64,000 nucleotides of DNA from Isoptericola variabilis 225 (GTDB lineage Bacteria; Actinomycetota; Actinomycetes; Actinomycetales; Cellulomonadaceae): NCBI RefSeq assembly GCF_000215105.1, contig NC_015588.1, forward strand, positions 1,426,001 to 1,490,000, written 5' to 3'. A program made the translations under genes and the position numbers. Below, in pieces: positions 28,080 to 35,494 of the stretch. The first letter of the stretch is position 1, and each line of letters begins with the position of its first letter. The notes below the pieces were generated by a model, which was not told the DNA's origin, made no database searches, and was given only the letters and a program-made list of their open reading frames with translations.

Positions 28080-28914
28080 GCCCGCACCGGACCCGGCCCC
28101 GGCGCGGACCGCCCTCGTCACGGGCGCGAGCCGCGGCATCGGCCGCGCGGTCGCGCTCGGCCTGCGGGACGCCGGGCTCGACGTCGCGCTGCTCGCGCGG
28201 GACGCCGACCGGCTCGCCGACGTGGCCGCCGAGGTGCGCGAGCGGGGCCGGACGGCCGTGGTGCTGCCCGCCGACGTCACCAACGCGCGGGCCGTGGCCG
28301 GCGCCGTCGCGCGCGCCGAGGCCGAGCTGGGGTCGGTCGACCTCCTCGTCAACAACGCGGGCCGCATCGACGCCGAGGTGCCGCTGTGGGAGGCGGACGC
28401 CGACGAGTGGTGGCAGGTCCTCGAGACGAACGTCCGCGGGCCGTTCCTGCTCGCGCGCCACGTGCTGCCCGGGATGCTCGCGCGCGGCGGGGGCCGCGTC
28501 GTCGACCTCAACAGCGGCTCCGGCTCGCACGACATGACGGTCGCGAGCGCCTACAACCTCAGCAAGACGGCGCTCATGCGGCTCGGCCACCACCTCCACG
28601 CCGCGGGCCACGCCCACGGCCTGCGCGTGCTCGAGGTGGCGCCCGGCGTCGTGCAGACCGACATGACGGGGTCGATGCGCATGCACGCCGACCGCAGCGA
28701 GTGGACGCCCGTCGAGCGCACCGTGGAGGTCGTGACGGCGTTCGCGCGCGGCGAGCTCGACGCGTGCTCGGGCTGGTTCGTGCGCGTCTCCGACGACACG
28801 CCGGAGTCGCTGCGGCGGCTCGCCGGCGAGGCGACGGCCGCCGCGCCGCGGCACCTGCGCGTCCTGCCGGCCGGCGGGACCGACCCGCTCGCCGAAGGGC
28901 TCACGGGCCGCTGA
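28072..28914 (+). CDS. Short-chain dehydrogenase/reductase
   Basis: The 280-residue protein is a classical SDR. The NAD(P)-binding glycine motif is in ALVTGASRGIGRA, the NNAG motif in LLVNNAGRID, and the catalytic Ser-Tyr-Lys set in LNSGSGSHD and AYNLSKTA. The C-terminal 60 residues (VSDDTPESLRRLAGEATAA) are longer than the core fold needs. The GTG start overlaps the end of pheT by 8 nt, so it is probably cotranscribed with pheST, though it has no link to tRNA charging. The substrate is unknown. It begins the accessory interval before argC. Confidence 0.85.
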   Translation: MAEPAPDPAPARTALVTGASRGIGRAVALGLRDAGLDVALLARDADRLADVAAEVRERGRTAVVLPADVTNARAVAGAVARAEAELGSVDLLVNNAGRIDAEVPLWEADADEWWQVLETNVRGPFLLARHVLPGMLARGGGRVVDLNSGSGSHDMTVASAYNLSKTALMRLGHHLHAAGHAHGLRVLEVAPGVVQTDMTGSMRMHADRSEWTPVERTVEVVTAFARGELDACSGWFVRVSDDTPESLRRLAGEATAAAPRHLRVLPAGGTDPLAEGLTGR

Positions 28915-28923
28915 CGGCCCGGC

Positions 28924-29709
28924 TCAGCGCCGGTCGTCGCGCCAGGCGACCCACTCCTTGGCGAGCGTGAGGTCGTAGTCGGGGCCGTTCATGCCGAGCG
29001 TCAGGAGCGTCGCGCCCGCGGCCGTGATGGCGTCGCCCACCTCGGACGGCGGCCCCGTGACCTCGACCGACCGCTCGACGAGGCGTGCCGTGTCGCGGCC
29101 GACGGCGGCGCCGTGCTGGTCGAGGATCGCGGACTTGCGCCGCAGCACCTCGGGGTCGCCGAACGAGTGCCAGATGTCGGCGTGCTCGGCGACGACGCGC
29201 AGCGTCTTCTTCTCCCCGCCACCGCCGAGGAGGATCGGGATGTGCCGGGTCGGCGACGGGTTGCCCGCCGCGAGCCTCGCCCGGATCCGCGGCATCGCGG
29301 CGGCGAGCGCGGCGATGCGCGAGCCCGCCGTGCCGAACTCGTAGCCGAACTCCTCGTAGTCCTTGCGGTTCCACCCGGCCCCGATGCCGAGGATCAGGCG
29401 GCCGCCCGAGATGTGGTCGACCGTGCGGGCCATGTCCGCGAGCAGGTCGGGGTTGCGGTAGCCGTTGCCCGTGACGAGCGCGCCGATCTCGACGCGCTCG
29501 GTCTGCTCGGCCCACGCGCCGAGCATCGTCCAGCACTCGAAGTGCTTGCCGTTCTCGTCGCCGCGCAGCGGGAAGAAGTGGTCCCAGTTGAAGACGGCGT
29601 CGACGCCGAGGTCCTCGGCGCGCAGCACGGCGTCGCGGATGTCGGCGTACTCGGCGTGCTGCGGGTGCAGCTGGACGGCGATGCGGAGCGGGCGCGGCGG
29701 CGAGGTCAT
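28924..29709 (-). CDS. LLM-class (F420-dependent type) oxidoreductase
   Basis: The 261-residue protein is a luciferase-like monooxygenase fold TIM barrel of the actinobacterial F420-dependent group. Seen are RIAVQLHPQHAEYADIRDAV at the start, NWDHFFPL, ALVTGNGYRNPDLLADMART, ISGGRLILGIGAGWNRKDYEEFG and the phosphate-binding ILLGGGGEKKTLR. Cofactor F420 rather than FMN is inference from family similarity. It is convergent with the SDR gene (9 bp apart) and lies 9 bp after the methyltransferase gene on the same strand, so those two likely form an operon. Confidence 0.85.
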   Translation of the reverse strand: MTSPPRPLRIAVQLHPQHAEYADIRDAVLRAEDLGVDAVFNWDHFFPLRGDENGKHFECWTMLGAWAEQTERVEIGALVTGNGYRNPDLLADMARTVDHISGGRLILGIGAGWNRKDYEEFGYEFGTAGSRIAALAAAMPRIRARLAAGNPSPTRHIPILLGGGGEKKTLRVVAEHADIWHSFGDPEVLRRKSAILDQHGAAVGRDTARLVERSVEVTGPPSEVGDAITAAGATLLTLGMNGPDYDLTLAKEWVAWRDDRR

Positions 29710-29718
29710 GCCTCCAGG

Positions 29719-30525
29719 CTACGTGCCCCGGGCGTCGGTCTCGCGCGTCGCCACGGCGAAGACCCGGCGGAACGCGAACGGCGTGCCGTACGCGCGGCGT
29801 GGGTAGGCCTCGCGCAGCGCGGCGCCGTACTCGGCGTCGAAGCGGGCGCGCAGCCCGGTCCCGTGCTCGCGGTCGTGCGCGTCGAGCGCGTGGAGGACCG
29901 GCTGGGCACCCGTCGCCGACACCCAGCGCAGCACCGGGTCCTCGCCGTCGAGCACGTGCACGTACGTGGTCTCCCAGGCGTCGACCGTCCACCCGGAGCG
30001 CGCGAGCACGTCGAGGTACTCGGCGGGGTCCGCCGTCGCGCGCCGCTCGACCGGGCCGACGACGTCGGCGAACGGCGGCCGCGACGCGACCTCGCGCAGC
30101 AGCACGTGGCTGGGCGCGTCGTGGTTGCCCGGCACCGAGAACGCGAACGTCCGCCGCGCGCGGTCGGCGAGGCGGGGGAGCAGCTCGAGGTGCCCGGGGA
30201 CCCACTGGAGCGTCGCGTTGCTGACCACGAGGTCCGCGTCGTCGACGCCCGAGCGCCCGTCCGCGTGGTCGCGCAGGTCCCCGAGGACGTAGGTCCCGCC
30301 GGGGTCGGTGGCCCGCGCCCGCTCGATCATCGCGGGGGATGCGTCGAGCCCGACGACCGACGCGCCAGGCCAGCGCTCGCGCAGCACCGCGGTGAGGTGG
30401 CCGGGCCCGCAGCCGAGGTCCACGACGGTCGACGGCACGCGCCGGACGCGGGCGAGCAGCTCGCCGAACGGGCGCGAGCGCTCGTCGGTGTAGCGGAGGT
30501 AGGCGGTCGGGGACCAGTCGGCCAC
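29719..30525 (-). CDS. tam: Trans-aconitate 2-methyltransferase-like SAM methyltransferase
   Basis: The 268-residue protein matches Tam along its length: the N-terminal WSPTAYLRYTDERSRPFGEL, the SAM-binding motif I VVDLGCGPGHLTAVL, DASPAMIERAR, LVVSNATLQWVPGH and the late ETTYVHVLDGEDPVLRWVSA. Tam methylates trans-aconitate, a spontaneous by-product that inhibits aconitase. GTG at 30525 is supported by AAGGA 6 nt upstream. An AT-rich palindromic element just upstream (30536-30570) suggests a dedicated repressor. It is probably cotranscribed with the LLM gene. Confidence 0.82.
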   Translation of the reverse strand: MADWSPTAYLRYTDERSRPFGELLARVRRVPSTVVDLGCGPGHLTAVLRERWPGASVVGLDASPAMIERARATDPGGTYVLGDLRDHADGRSGVDDADLVVSNATLQWVPGHLELLPRLADRARRTFAFSVPGNHDAPSHVLLREVASRPPFADVVGPVERRATADPAEYLDVLARSGWTVDAWETTYVHVLDGEDPVLRWVSATGAQPVLHALDAHDREHGTGLRARFDAEYGAALREAYPRRAYGTPFAFRRVFAVATRETDARGT

Positions 30526-30535
30526 GGCGGTTCCT

Positions 30536-30570
30536 TATCTCTCGACGTCGAGTATCTCGACATCAAGATA
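30536..30570. promoter_or_regulatory. Predicted palindromic operator upstream of tam (MarR-like)
   Basis: Two adjacent palindromes stand out in GC-rich surroundings: CTCGACGTCGAG (30541-30552, perfect) and TATCTCGACATCAAGATA (30553-30570, half-sites TATCTCGA/TCAAGATA with one mismatch). Each is preceded by TATC(T). The ATCTNGA...TCNAGAT form is of the kind bound by MarR-family dimers. The site lies 11-45 bp before the tam start. No MarR gene is in this window, so the regulator would be encoded elsewhere. Confidence 0.45.
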
Positions 30571-30572
30571 TC

Positions 30573-31475
30573 ACTGGAGCCCCGACTCGTACGCCCAGCG
30601 GGCGACCTCGACGCGGCAGCGCCGCGCGCTCGGCCATCCCGGGCAGCCCGTACCCGGTGCCGGGGTGGCCCGCGGGCGTGCCGTCGTCGTGCACCCGTAG
30701 CCGGACCGCGCCGTCCGCGCGGTCCACCGTGACGTCGACGCGCGACGCCCCGCGGGCGTGCCGGCGGGCGTTGGTGACGGCCTCCTGCGCCGTGCGGAAC
30801 ACGGCGGCGGCCGTGGCGGGCTCGAGCGGCCGGAGGTCGTCGGACACGTGCACCCGGACCTCGGGCGGGCCGGCGGCGGCGAGGCCCGCGACCGCGTCGA
30901 GCGGGTCGAGGCCGCCGAGGTCGGCACCCGGCCAGGTGTCGTCGCGCAGCACGTGCACGAGCGAGCGCATCTCGCCCAGGGTGCGCCTCGCCTCGGCCTC
31001 GATGACGCGCAGCGCGTCGACGGCGGCGTCCGGCGCGGCGGCGACCTGCCCGGCCTGCGCCCGCACGGCGATGGCCGTCACGTGGTGGGCGACCGCGCCT
31101 CGGCGGCGATCCGTTCGCGCGCGGCGGCGCGCTGGCGGGTCGTCTCGCCGAGCGCCATGGCGAGCAGCAGCACGACCGCGCCCCCGACCGCGTCCGGCAC
31201 GCTCCCGCCGCCCGTGGCGACCGAGACCGCGACGCCCGCTCCGAGCGCGAGCGTGCCGGCCGCGATGGCCCGCCCCGAGCCCCACCGGTACAGGGCGTAC
31301 GGCACGAGGACGAGGGCGCCCGCGGTGAACAGGCCGGTGGGGGTGCGCCCGGTCGCGGCCTGGGCCAGCTCGAGCGCGCTCCCGGGGACGGTCACGGCCA
31401 GGGTCACGGCGCGCGGGTGCGTGCGGTGCCAGGGCAGCAGCGCCAGGAGGCCGACGGCGACGGCGGTCGAGGCCC
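30573..31475 (-). pseudogene. Remnant of a two-component sensor histidine kinase
   Basis: The minus strand encodes pieces of a NarL-type sensor kinase in different frames. A membrane part (LLALLPWHRTHPRAVTLAVT, then ALYRWGSGRAIAAGTLALGA) runs into ETTRQRAAARERIAAEAR and then a stop near 31080. The next frame continues AHHVTAIAVRAQAGQ, REMRSL-like dimerisation helix and the ATPase part EAVTNARRHARGAS with RVHDDGTPAG and GTGYGLPGM. The E-L-H-D phospho-acceptor segment between the pieces is missing, so the kinase cannot autophosphorylate. The extreme C-terminus is shifted as well. No response regulator lies next to it. This is a dead gene. Confidence 0.75.
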
Positions 31476-31911
31476 GGCCACGCCAGGTCGCGCAGGAGCG
31501 CGCCCTCGGCGACCGCGACCGCGACCAGCGCGGAGACGAGCGCCCAGTGCCCGCGCCCATGCCGAGCGCGTACGCGCGGGTCATCCACGCGCCGTGGGAG
31601 CGGTAGTCGTGGCGCACGAGCGCGGCCACGGCGAGGCCGAGCTGGACGAGCATCGCCGCTCCGACCCCGTAGCGCAGGGCGGCGAGCGCGGCGTCGTCGT
31701 GCGCCGGCAGCTCGTAGGTCGCGGTCACGCTCGTCGCCGCGAGCGGTGTCTGGATGACGACGTGCGTGACGATCGGGACGGGGTCGGTGACGAACCGGGC
31801 GTTGTCGGGCGTGAGCTCGCCCAGGTCCGTGAGCCGGAAGGCCCCGGCGGCGACCGGGACCGCGGCGAGCACGAGCAGGCCGGCGACGGCGAGGCGGTTG
31901 CGGGTGGTCAT
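31476..31911 (-). pseudogene. Remnant of a DUF2306-type membrane protein
   Basis: From ATG 31911 the minus strand reads a multi-pass membrane protein of DUF2306 type: TRNRLAVAGLLVLAAVPVA, ELTPDNARFVTDPVPIVTHV, and DYRSHGAWMTRAYALGMGAG. After this last conserved block the frame breaks near 31550. A hydrophobic continuation (ALVSALVAVAVAEGALLRDL) is in another frame, and the sequence then runs into the sensor-kinase remnant. At most the first 120 residues could be made. The two remnants seem joined by deletion and frameshift. Function of DUF2306 proteins is not established. Confidence 0.65.
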
Positions 31912-32026
31912 GGACCCACGGTGCGCGACGGGCCACGCCGGGCACATCGGCCGTTCGGCCGGACCTGGCCGGCCGACCGGCCGGAGCGTGCCGACCCGCA
32001 GGCCGGCGTCCGACCCGCCGGCCGAC

Positions 32027-33010
32027 TCAGGGCACGAGCAGCACCTTGCCGGTCGTCCGGCGGGCCTCGAGCGCGGCGTGCGCCTCGGCGGCCTCGGCGA
32101 GCGGGTAGGCCGCGCCCACGCGCACCTCGAGGTCCCCGGCCGCCGCGGCGCCCAGCACCTCGCCCGCCCGCCACTCGAGCTCGGCACGCGTCGCGGTGTA
32201 GTGCGCGAGCGTGGGGCGCGTGAGGTAGAGCGACCCGCCCGAGTTCAGGCGCTGCGGGTCGAAGGGTGGGACCTGCCCGGACGCGCCGCCGAAGAGCACG
32301 AGCGTCCCGCGCCGGCGCAGCGACGCGAGCGACGCGTCGAACGTGGCCCGCCCGACGCCGTCGTACGCCACGTGCACGCCCTCGCCGTCGGTGAGGTCGC
32401 GCACGACGGCGGGCAGCTCGGACGTGATGTCGTCCATCGCCGCGTAGTCGATCGTGTGCGCCGCCCCGGCCTGCGCCGACAGGGCCGCCTTCTCGGGCGA
32501 CGAGACGGTCGTGAGCACGCGCGCGCCGCGCGCGACGGCGAGCTGCGTGGCGAGCAGCCCCACCCCGCCGGCACCGGCGGTGAGCAGCACGTCATGGCCG
32601 TAGCCGACCTCGAACGTCGAGGCCACGAGGTAGTGCGCCGTCATGCCCTGCAGCGGCAGCGCCGCCGCGGTCCGCAGGTCGAGTCCCGCCGGAACGCGCA
32701 CGGCCTGCGCCGCGGGGACCGCGACGAGCTCGGCGTACGAGCCGTGGGTGTCGTGCCACGCGACCTCGTCGCCGACCGCGAAGGTCGTGACGCCCTCGCC
32801 GACGGCCTCCACGACGCCCGCGCCCTCGACGCCGACGACGTGGGGGTACTCCATGGGGTACACGCCGCCGCGCCGGTAGGTGTCGATGAAGTTGACGCCC
32901 GCCGCGGCGACCCGCACGAGGACCTCGCCGGGGCCGGGCGAGGGGTCGGGGAGCTCGACGAGTGCCAGGACCTCGGGACCGCCCGCCTCGCGGGCCACGA
33001 CTGCACGCAT
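32027..33010 (-). CDS. NADPH:quinone oxidoreductase (zinc-independent MDR family)
   Basis: The 327-residue medium-chain reductase matches quinone oxidoreductases of the QOR type. It has the GroES-like N-domain (GPGEVLVRVAAAGVNFIDTY, YPHVVGVEGAGVVEAVGEGV) and the NADPH-binding Rossmann domain with the AxxGxxG motif in LLTAGAGGVGLLATQLA. Structural and catalytic zinc ligands of alcohol dehydrogenases are absent. It would reduce quinones with NADPH in the cytoplasm. Its ribosome site AGGAG lies 6 nt before the ATG and directly after the stop of the IS110 transposase, so the element sits where its promoter would be expected. It may now depend on read-through from the transposase. Confidence 0.88.
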   Translation of the reverse strand: MRAVVAREAGGPEVLALVELPDPSPGPGEVLVRVAAAGVNFIDTYRRGGVYPMEYPHVVGVEGAGVVEAVGEGVTTFAVGDEVAWHDTHGSYAELVAVPAAQAVRVPAGLDLRTAAALPLQGMTAHYLVASTFEVGYGHDVLLTAGAGGVGLLATQLAVARGARVLTTVSSPEKAALSAQAGAAHTIDYAAMDDITSELPAVVRDLTDGEGVHVAYDGVGRATFDASLASLRRRGTLVLFGGASGQVPPFDPQRLNSGGSLYLTRPTLAHYTATRAELEWRAGEVLGAAAAGDLEVRVGAAYPLAEAAEAHAALEARRTTGKVLLVP

Positions 33011-33024
33011 GCGTTTCTCCTATG

Positions 33025-34080
33025 TCAAGCCGCTGTCGCGTACTGTGCTGCGGCGGCAGCTTGCTGGGCGTTCTTGAGGGTGTTGAACACGACTCGGGCG
33101 AGTCGGCGTTTGAGGCAGCGCAGGGCTTCGGTCTTCGAGTCGCCGGCCGCGAGCCGCTTGTCGTAGTAGGCCTTGCCGAGCCCCCCGAGGCGGATCTGGG
33201 TGACGGCGATGCGGTGCAGGGCCGCATTGAGCTGCCGGTTGCCCGACTTGTTGAGGCGGACCTTGCCGGCGGTGCGTCCGGACCAGACCGGGATCGGCGC
33301 GACGCCGGCGTGCATGGCGTACTTGGCCTCGTGGGCGAACCGGCCGATCCCGGCGGTCTCGCCGAGGATCTTGGCCGCAGTCAGCGGCCCGCAGCCGGGC
33401 AGCTCGAGCAGCTCGGGCGCGAGCTGGTCAGCCAGCTGGGCAATCTCCTTGGCCAGCGCGTCCGCCCGCGCCGTGAGCGCGGCGACGTCGTCGAGCAGCT
33501 CGCGGGCCAGGCGGGCATCGATGCCTTCGATGCCGGTGAGGAACTCCGCCAGCCGGGCCCGTGTGGACGCCCGGTCCAACGACTGGGGCGCCGGGTCCAG
33601 GGCCGGGTCGATCCGGTGCAGGTGCCAGCGCAGCCGGTTGATGATCGCGGTGCGCTGCCGCACCAGGTCCTCGCGGTGGTCGACCAGCAGCTTGACCTCC
33701 CGCGACGCCTCGTCATGGGACGCGGCGGGCAGGTCGGGCTCGCGCAGCACCGCACGGGCCACGGCCAGGGCGTCGATCGGGTCCGACTTGCCCCGGGTGC
33801 GGGCGACCCGGCGCTGCTCGGCCATCATCTTCGGCGGCACCCGCACCACCTGCTGCCCGGCGTCCAGCAGGTCCAGCTCCAGGCGGGCCGACAGGTGCCG
33901 GCAGTCCTCGACGCCCCACCGCAGGTCAGTCCCGAACGTCGACTCGGCCCAGCGCACCGCCTTGTCATGACCCTGGGCATCGGCCTTCACCGTCATCTGG
34001 CCGAGCCGGCGGCCGGCCGGGTCGACCGCGACGAACGTGTGTGAACGCTTGTGGACATCGGCACCGACAACGACAACCAT
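33025..34080 (-). CDS. IS110-family transposase (DEDD recombinase)
   Basis: The 351-residue protein has the IS110 layout. The N-terminal RuvC-like DEDD domain shows VVGADVHKRSHTFVAVD (first Asp), WGVEDCRHL, and RTRGKSDPIDALAVARA (late Asp pair). A coiled coil follows around residues 130-160. The C-terminal Transposase_20 domain shows ELPGCGPLTAAKILGETAG and the conserved serine region in VRLNKSGNRQLNAALHRIA. It looks complete. The IS621 member of this family is guided by a bridge RNA from the non-coding end. ATG at 34080 has GAGGAGG 8 nt upstream. It probably still works, but the host genes around it are partly decayed. Confidence 0.95.
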   Translation of the reverse strand: MVVVVGADVHKRSHTFVAVDPAGRRLGQMTVKADAQGHDKAVRWAESTFGTDLRWGVEDCRHLSARLELDLLDAGQQVVRVPPKMMAEQRRVARTRGKSDPIDALAVARAVLREPDLPAASHDEASREVKLLVDHREDLVRQRTAIINRLRWHLHRIDPALDPAPQSLDRASTRARLAEFLTGIEGIDARLARELLDDVAALTARADALAKEIAQLADQLAPELLELPGCGPLTAAKILGETAGIGRFAHEAKYAMHAGVAPIPVWSGRTAGKVRLNKSGNRQLNAALHRIAVTQIRLGGLGKAYYDKRLAAGDSKTEALRCLKRRLARVVFNTLKNAQQAAAAAQYATAA

Positions 34081-34084
34081 GGTG

Positions 34085-34385
34085 GTTGCCTCCTCTCACC
34101 TGATCAGTGACGGGGACGGTCGGACCGGCCGGCGGACACATCTCAGTGGGGGCGACGCCACGCTCCTATCAAGTCACGCCGGCCGGTCCCTTCACACCCG
34201 GCGCCGGCACAACGCATGCAGGTCAGGCCACAGGCCGACACCGAGGCTATGAGCCAGGCACCAGACGTGAAGGGATCCAACCACCGCAACCGCGGCACAT
34301 CCACCCTCACACTGACCCGAGACTATGCGAGGGTCGATGCGACGCAGGCCCTGCGGTGCCCGCATGCCGGACGGCGCCACGAGCG
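34085..34385 (-). ncRNA. Candidate IS110 bridge RNA locus
   Basis: This stretch upstream of the transposase has no plausible gene. It is where IS110-group elements encode the bridge RNA, in the same sense as the transposase. A perfect 13-bp stem (34122-34134 with 34177-34189) closes a 42-nt loop. In the loop, CTCCTATCAAG on the plus strand (34163-34173) resembles CTCCTATGTCAAG at the element/qor junction (33017-33029). Guide loops that pair with the DNA ends or target are the hallmark of these RNAs. RNA ends and loop assignment are not determinable here. Confidence 0.5.
34122..34189. repeat. 13-bp perfect inverted repeat in the IS110 non-coding end
   Basis: GGACCGGCCGGCG at 34122-34134 is the exact reverse complement of CGCCGGCCGGTCC at 34177-34189. 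The 42-nt loop is less GC-rich than the stem. A stem this long outside a terminator context is best explained as RNA structure of the element. Confidence 0.8.
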
Positions 34386-34386
34386 C

Positions 34387-34413
34387 TGCATAGGTATGTA
34401 TAGTTCTGCATAT
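34387..34413 (+). promoter_or_regulatory. argC promoter overlapping a predicted ArgR (ARG) box
   Basis: The AT-rich tract TGCATAGGTATGTA (34387-34400), then TAGTTCTGCATA, contains two TGCATA half-sites and an imperfect TGCATA-N2-TATGNA palindrome like known ARG boxes. TATAGT at 34399-34404 is a good -10 hexamer 7 nt before the argC ATG (34412). Transcription would start at the ATG, making the mRNA leaderless, and ArgR bound here would cover the -10 site. argR is the sixth gene of the cluster. Confidence 0.55.
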
Positions 34414-35494
34414 GGTCAGCAACCAGGTCTCCGGCGGGACCCGTCTCCGGGTCGCCGTCGCCGGCGCGTCCGGGTACGCGGGAGGCGAGTTCCTCCGGCT
34501 CGCGGCGCGCCACCCGCACCTCGAGGTGGGCACGCTCACGGCGCACTCGAACGCCGGCGCCCGTCTCGGCGACCTCCAGCCGCACCTGCGCTCGCTCGCC
34601 GACCGCGTGCTCGAGCCGACGTCGGCCGAGGCGCTCGCGGGCCACGACGTCGTCGTGCTCGGCCTGCCGCACGGCGCCTCGGGCGAGATCGCGGCGCAGC
34701 TGCCCGACGACGTGCTCGTGCTCGACCTCGGCGCCGACCACCGCCTCGCCTCGCCCGCCGACTGGGAGGCCTTCTACGGCTCGGCCCACGCGGGCACGTG
34801 GCCCTACGGCCTGCCCGAGCTCCTGCACGACGACGGCACCCGCCAGCGCGAGACGCTTGCCGGCGCGCGGCGCGTCGCCGTGCCCGGCTGCAACGTCACG
34901 GCCGTGACGCTCGGCATCCAGCCGGGCGTCGCCGCCGGTCTCGTGAGCCCGGTCGACCTCGTGGCCGTCCTGGCCAACGGGTACTCGGGCGCCGGCAAGG
35001 CGCTCAAGCCGCACCTGCTCGCGAGCGAGGCCCTCGGCGCGGCCGCGCCGTACGCCGTCGGCGGCACGCACCGGCACATCCCCGAGATCGCGCAGAACCT
35101 GCGCGCCGCGGGCGCGACCGACGTCTCGATCAGCTTCACGCCCACGCTCGTGCCCATGGCGCGCGGCATCCTCGCCACGGTCACCGCCCGGCTCGCGCCC
35201 GGCCACGAGGAGGCGACCGACGCGCAGGTCCGCGCCGCCTGGGAGGCCGCGTACGCCGACGAGCCGTTCGTCGAGCTGCTGCCCGAGGGTCGCTGGCCCT
35301 CGACCGCCGCGACGCTCGGGGCCAACACGGCCCTGGTCCAGGTCGCCGTCGACCGCGCCGCCGGCCGCGTCGTGACGGTCACCGCGATCGACAACCTCGT
35401 CAAGGGCACCGCGGGGCAGGCCGTGCAGGCCATGAACGTCGCGCTGGGCCTGCCCGAGACCGCCGGTCTCGTCACCGAAGGAGTCGCACCATGA
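34412..35494 (+). CDS. argC: N-acetyl-gamma-glutamyl-phosphate reductase
   Basis: ArgC reduces N-acetylglutamyl phosphate to the semialdehyde with NADPH, the third step of arginine synthesis. The 360 residues show the NADP-binding [38 protein letters not shown], the active-site Cys in [14 protein letters not shown], and the catalytic His region [10 protein letters not shown]. The chosen ATG has a -10 hexamer 7 nt upstream and no ribosome site. It overlaps argJ by 4 nt (ATGA). Confidence 0.96.
   Translation: MVSNQVSGGTRLRVAVAGASGYAGGEFLRLAARHPHLEVGTLTAHSNAGARLGDLQPHLRSLADRVLEPTSAEALAGHDVVVLGLPHGASGEIAAQLPDDVLVLDLGADHRLASPADWEAFYGSAHAGTWPYGLPELLHDDGTRQRETLAGARRVAVPGCNVTAVTLGIQPGVAAGLVSPVDLVAVLANGYSGAGKALKPHLLASEALGAAAPYAVGGTHRHIPEIAQNLRAAGATDVSISFTPTLVPMARGILATVTARLAPGHEEATDAQVRAAWEAAYADEPFVELLPEGRWPSTAATLGANTALVQVAVDRAAGRVVTVTAIDNLVKGTAGQAVQAMNVALGLPETAGLVTEGVAP

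Larger units (their letters stand above)
33017..34385 (-). mobile_element. IS110-family insertion sequence (boundaries approximate)
   Basis: A single DEDD transposase/recombinase gene is followed by almost no sequence on its 3-prime side and preceded by about 330 bp of non-coding DNA on its 5-prime side. This is the typical plan of IS110-group elements, which lack long terminal inverted repeats and carry a bridge RNA in the long non-coding end. Right end: within about 10 bp of the transposase stop, abutting qor. Left end: somewhere before the argC promoter (34387). Exact ends need comparison with an empty site. Confidence 0.7.

Noticed and set aside
33019..34394. CCTATG / CATAGG as 6-bp terminal inverted repeats of the IS element
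   Set aside because: Only 6 bp match, and the right copy is part of the ARG box of argC, which belongs to the host. IS110-group elements usually lack terminal inverted repeats.
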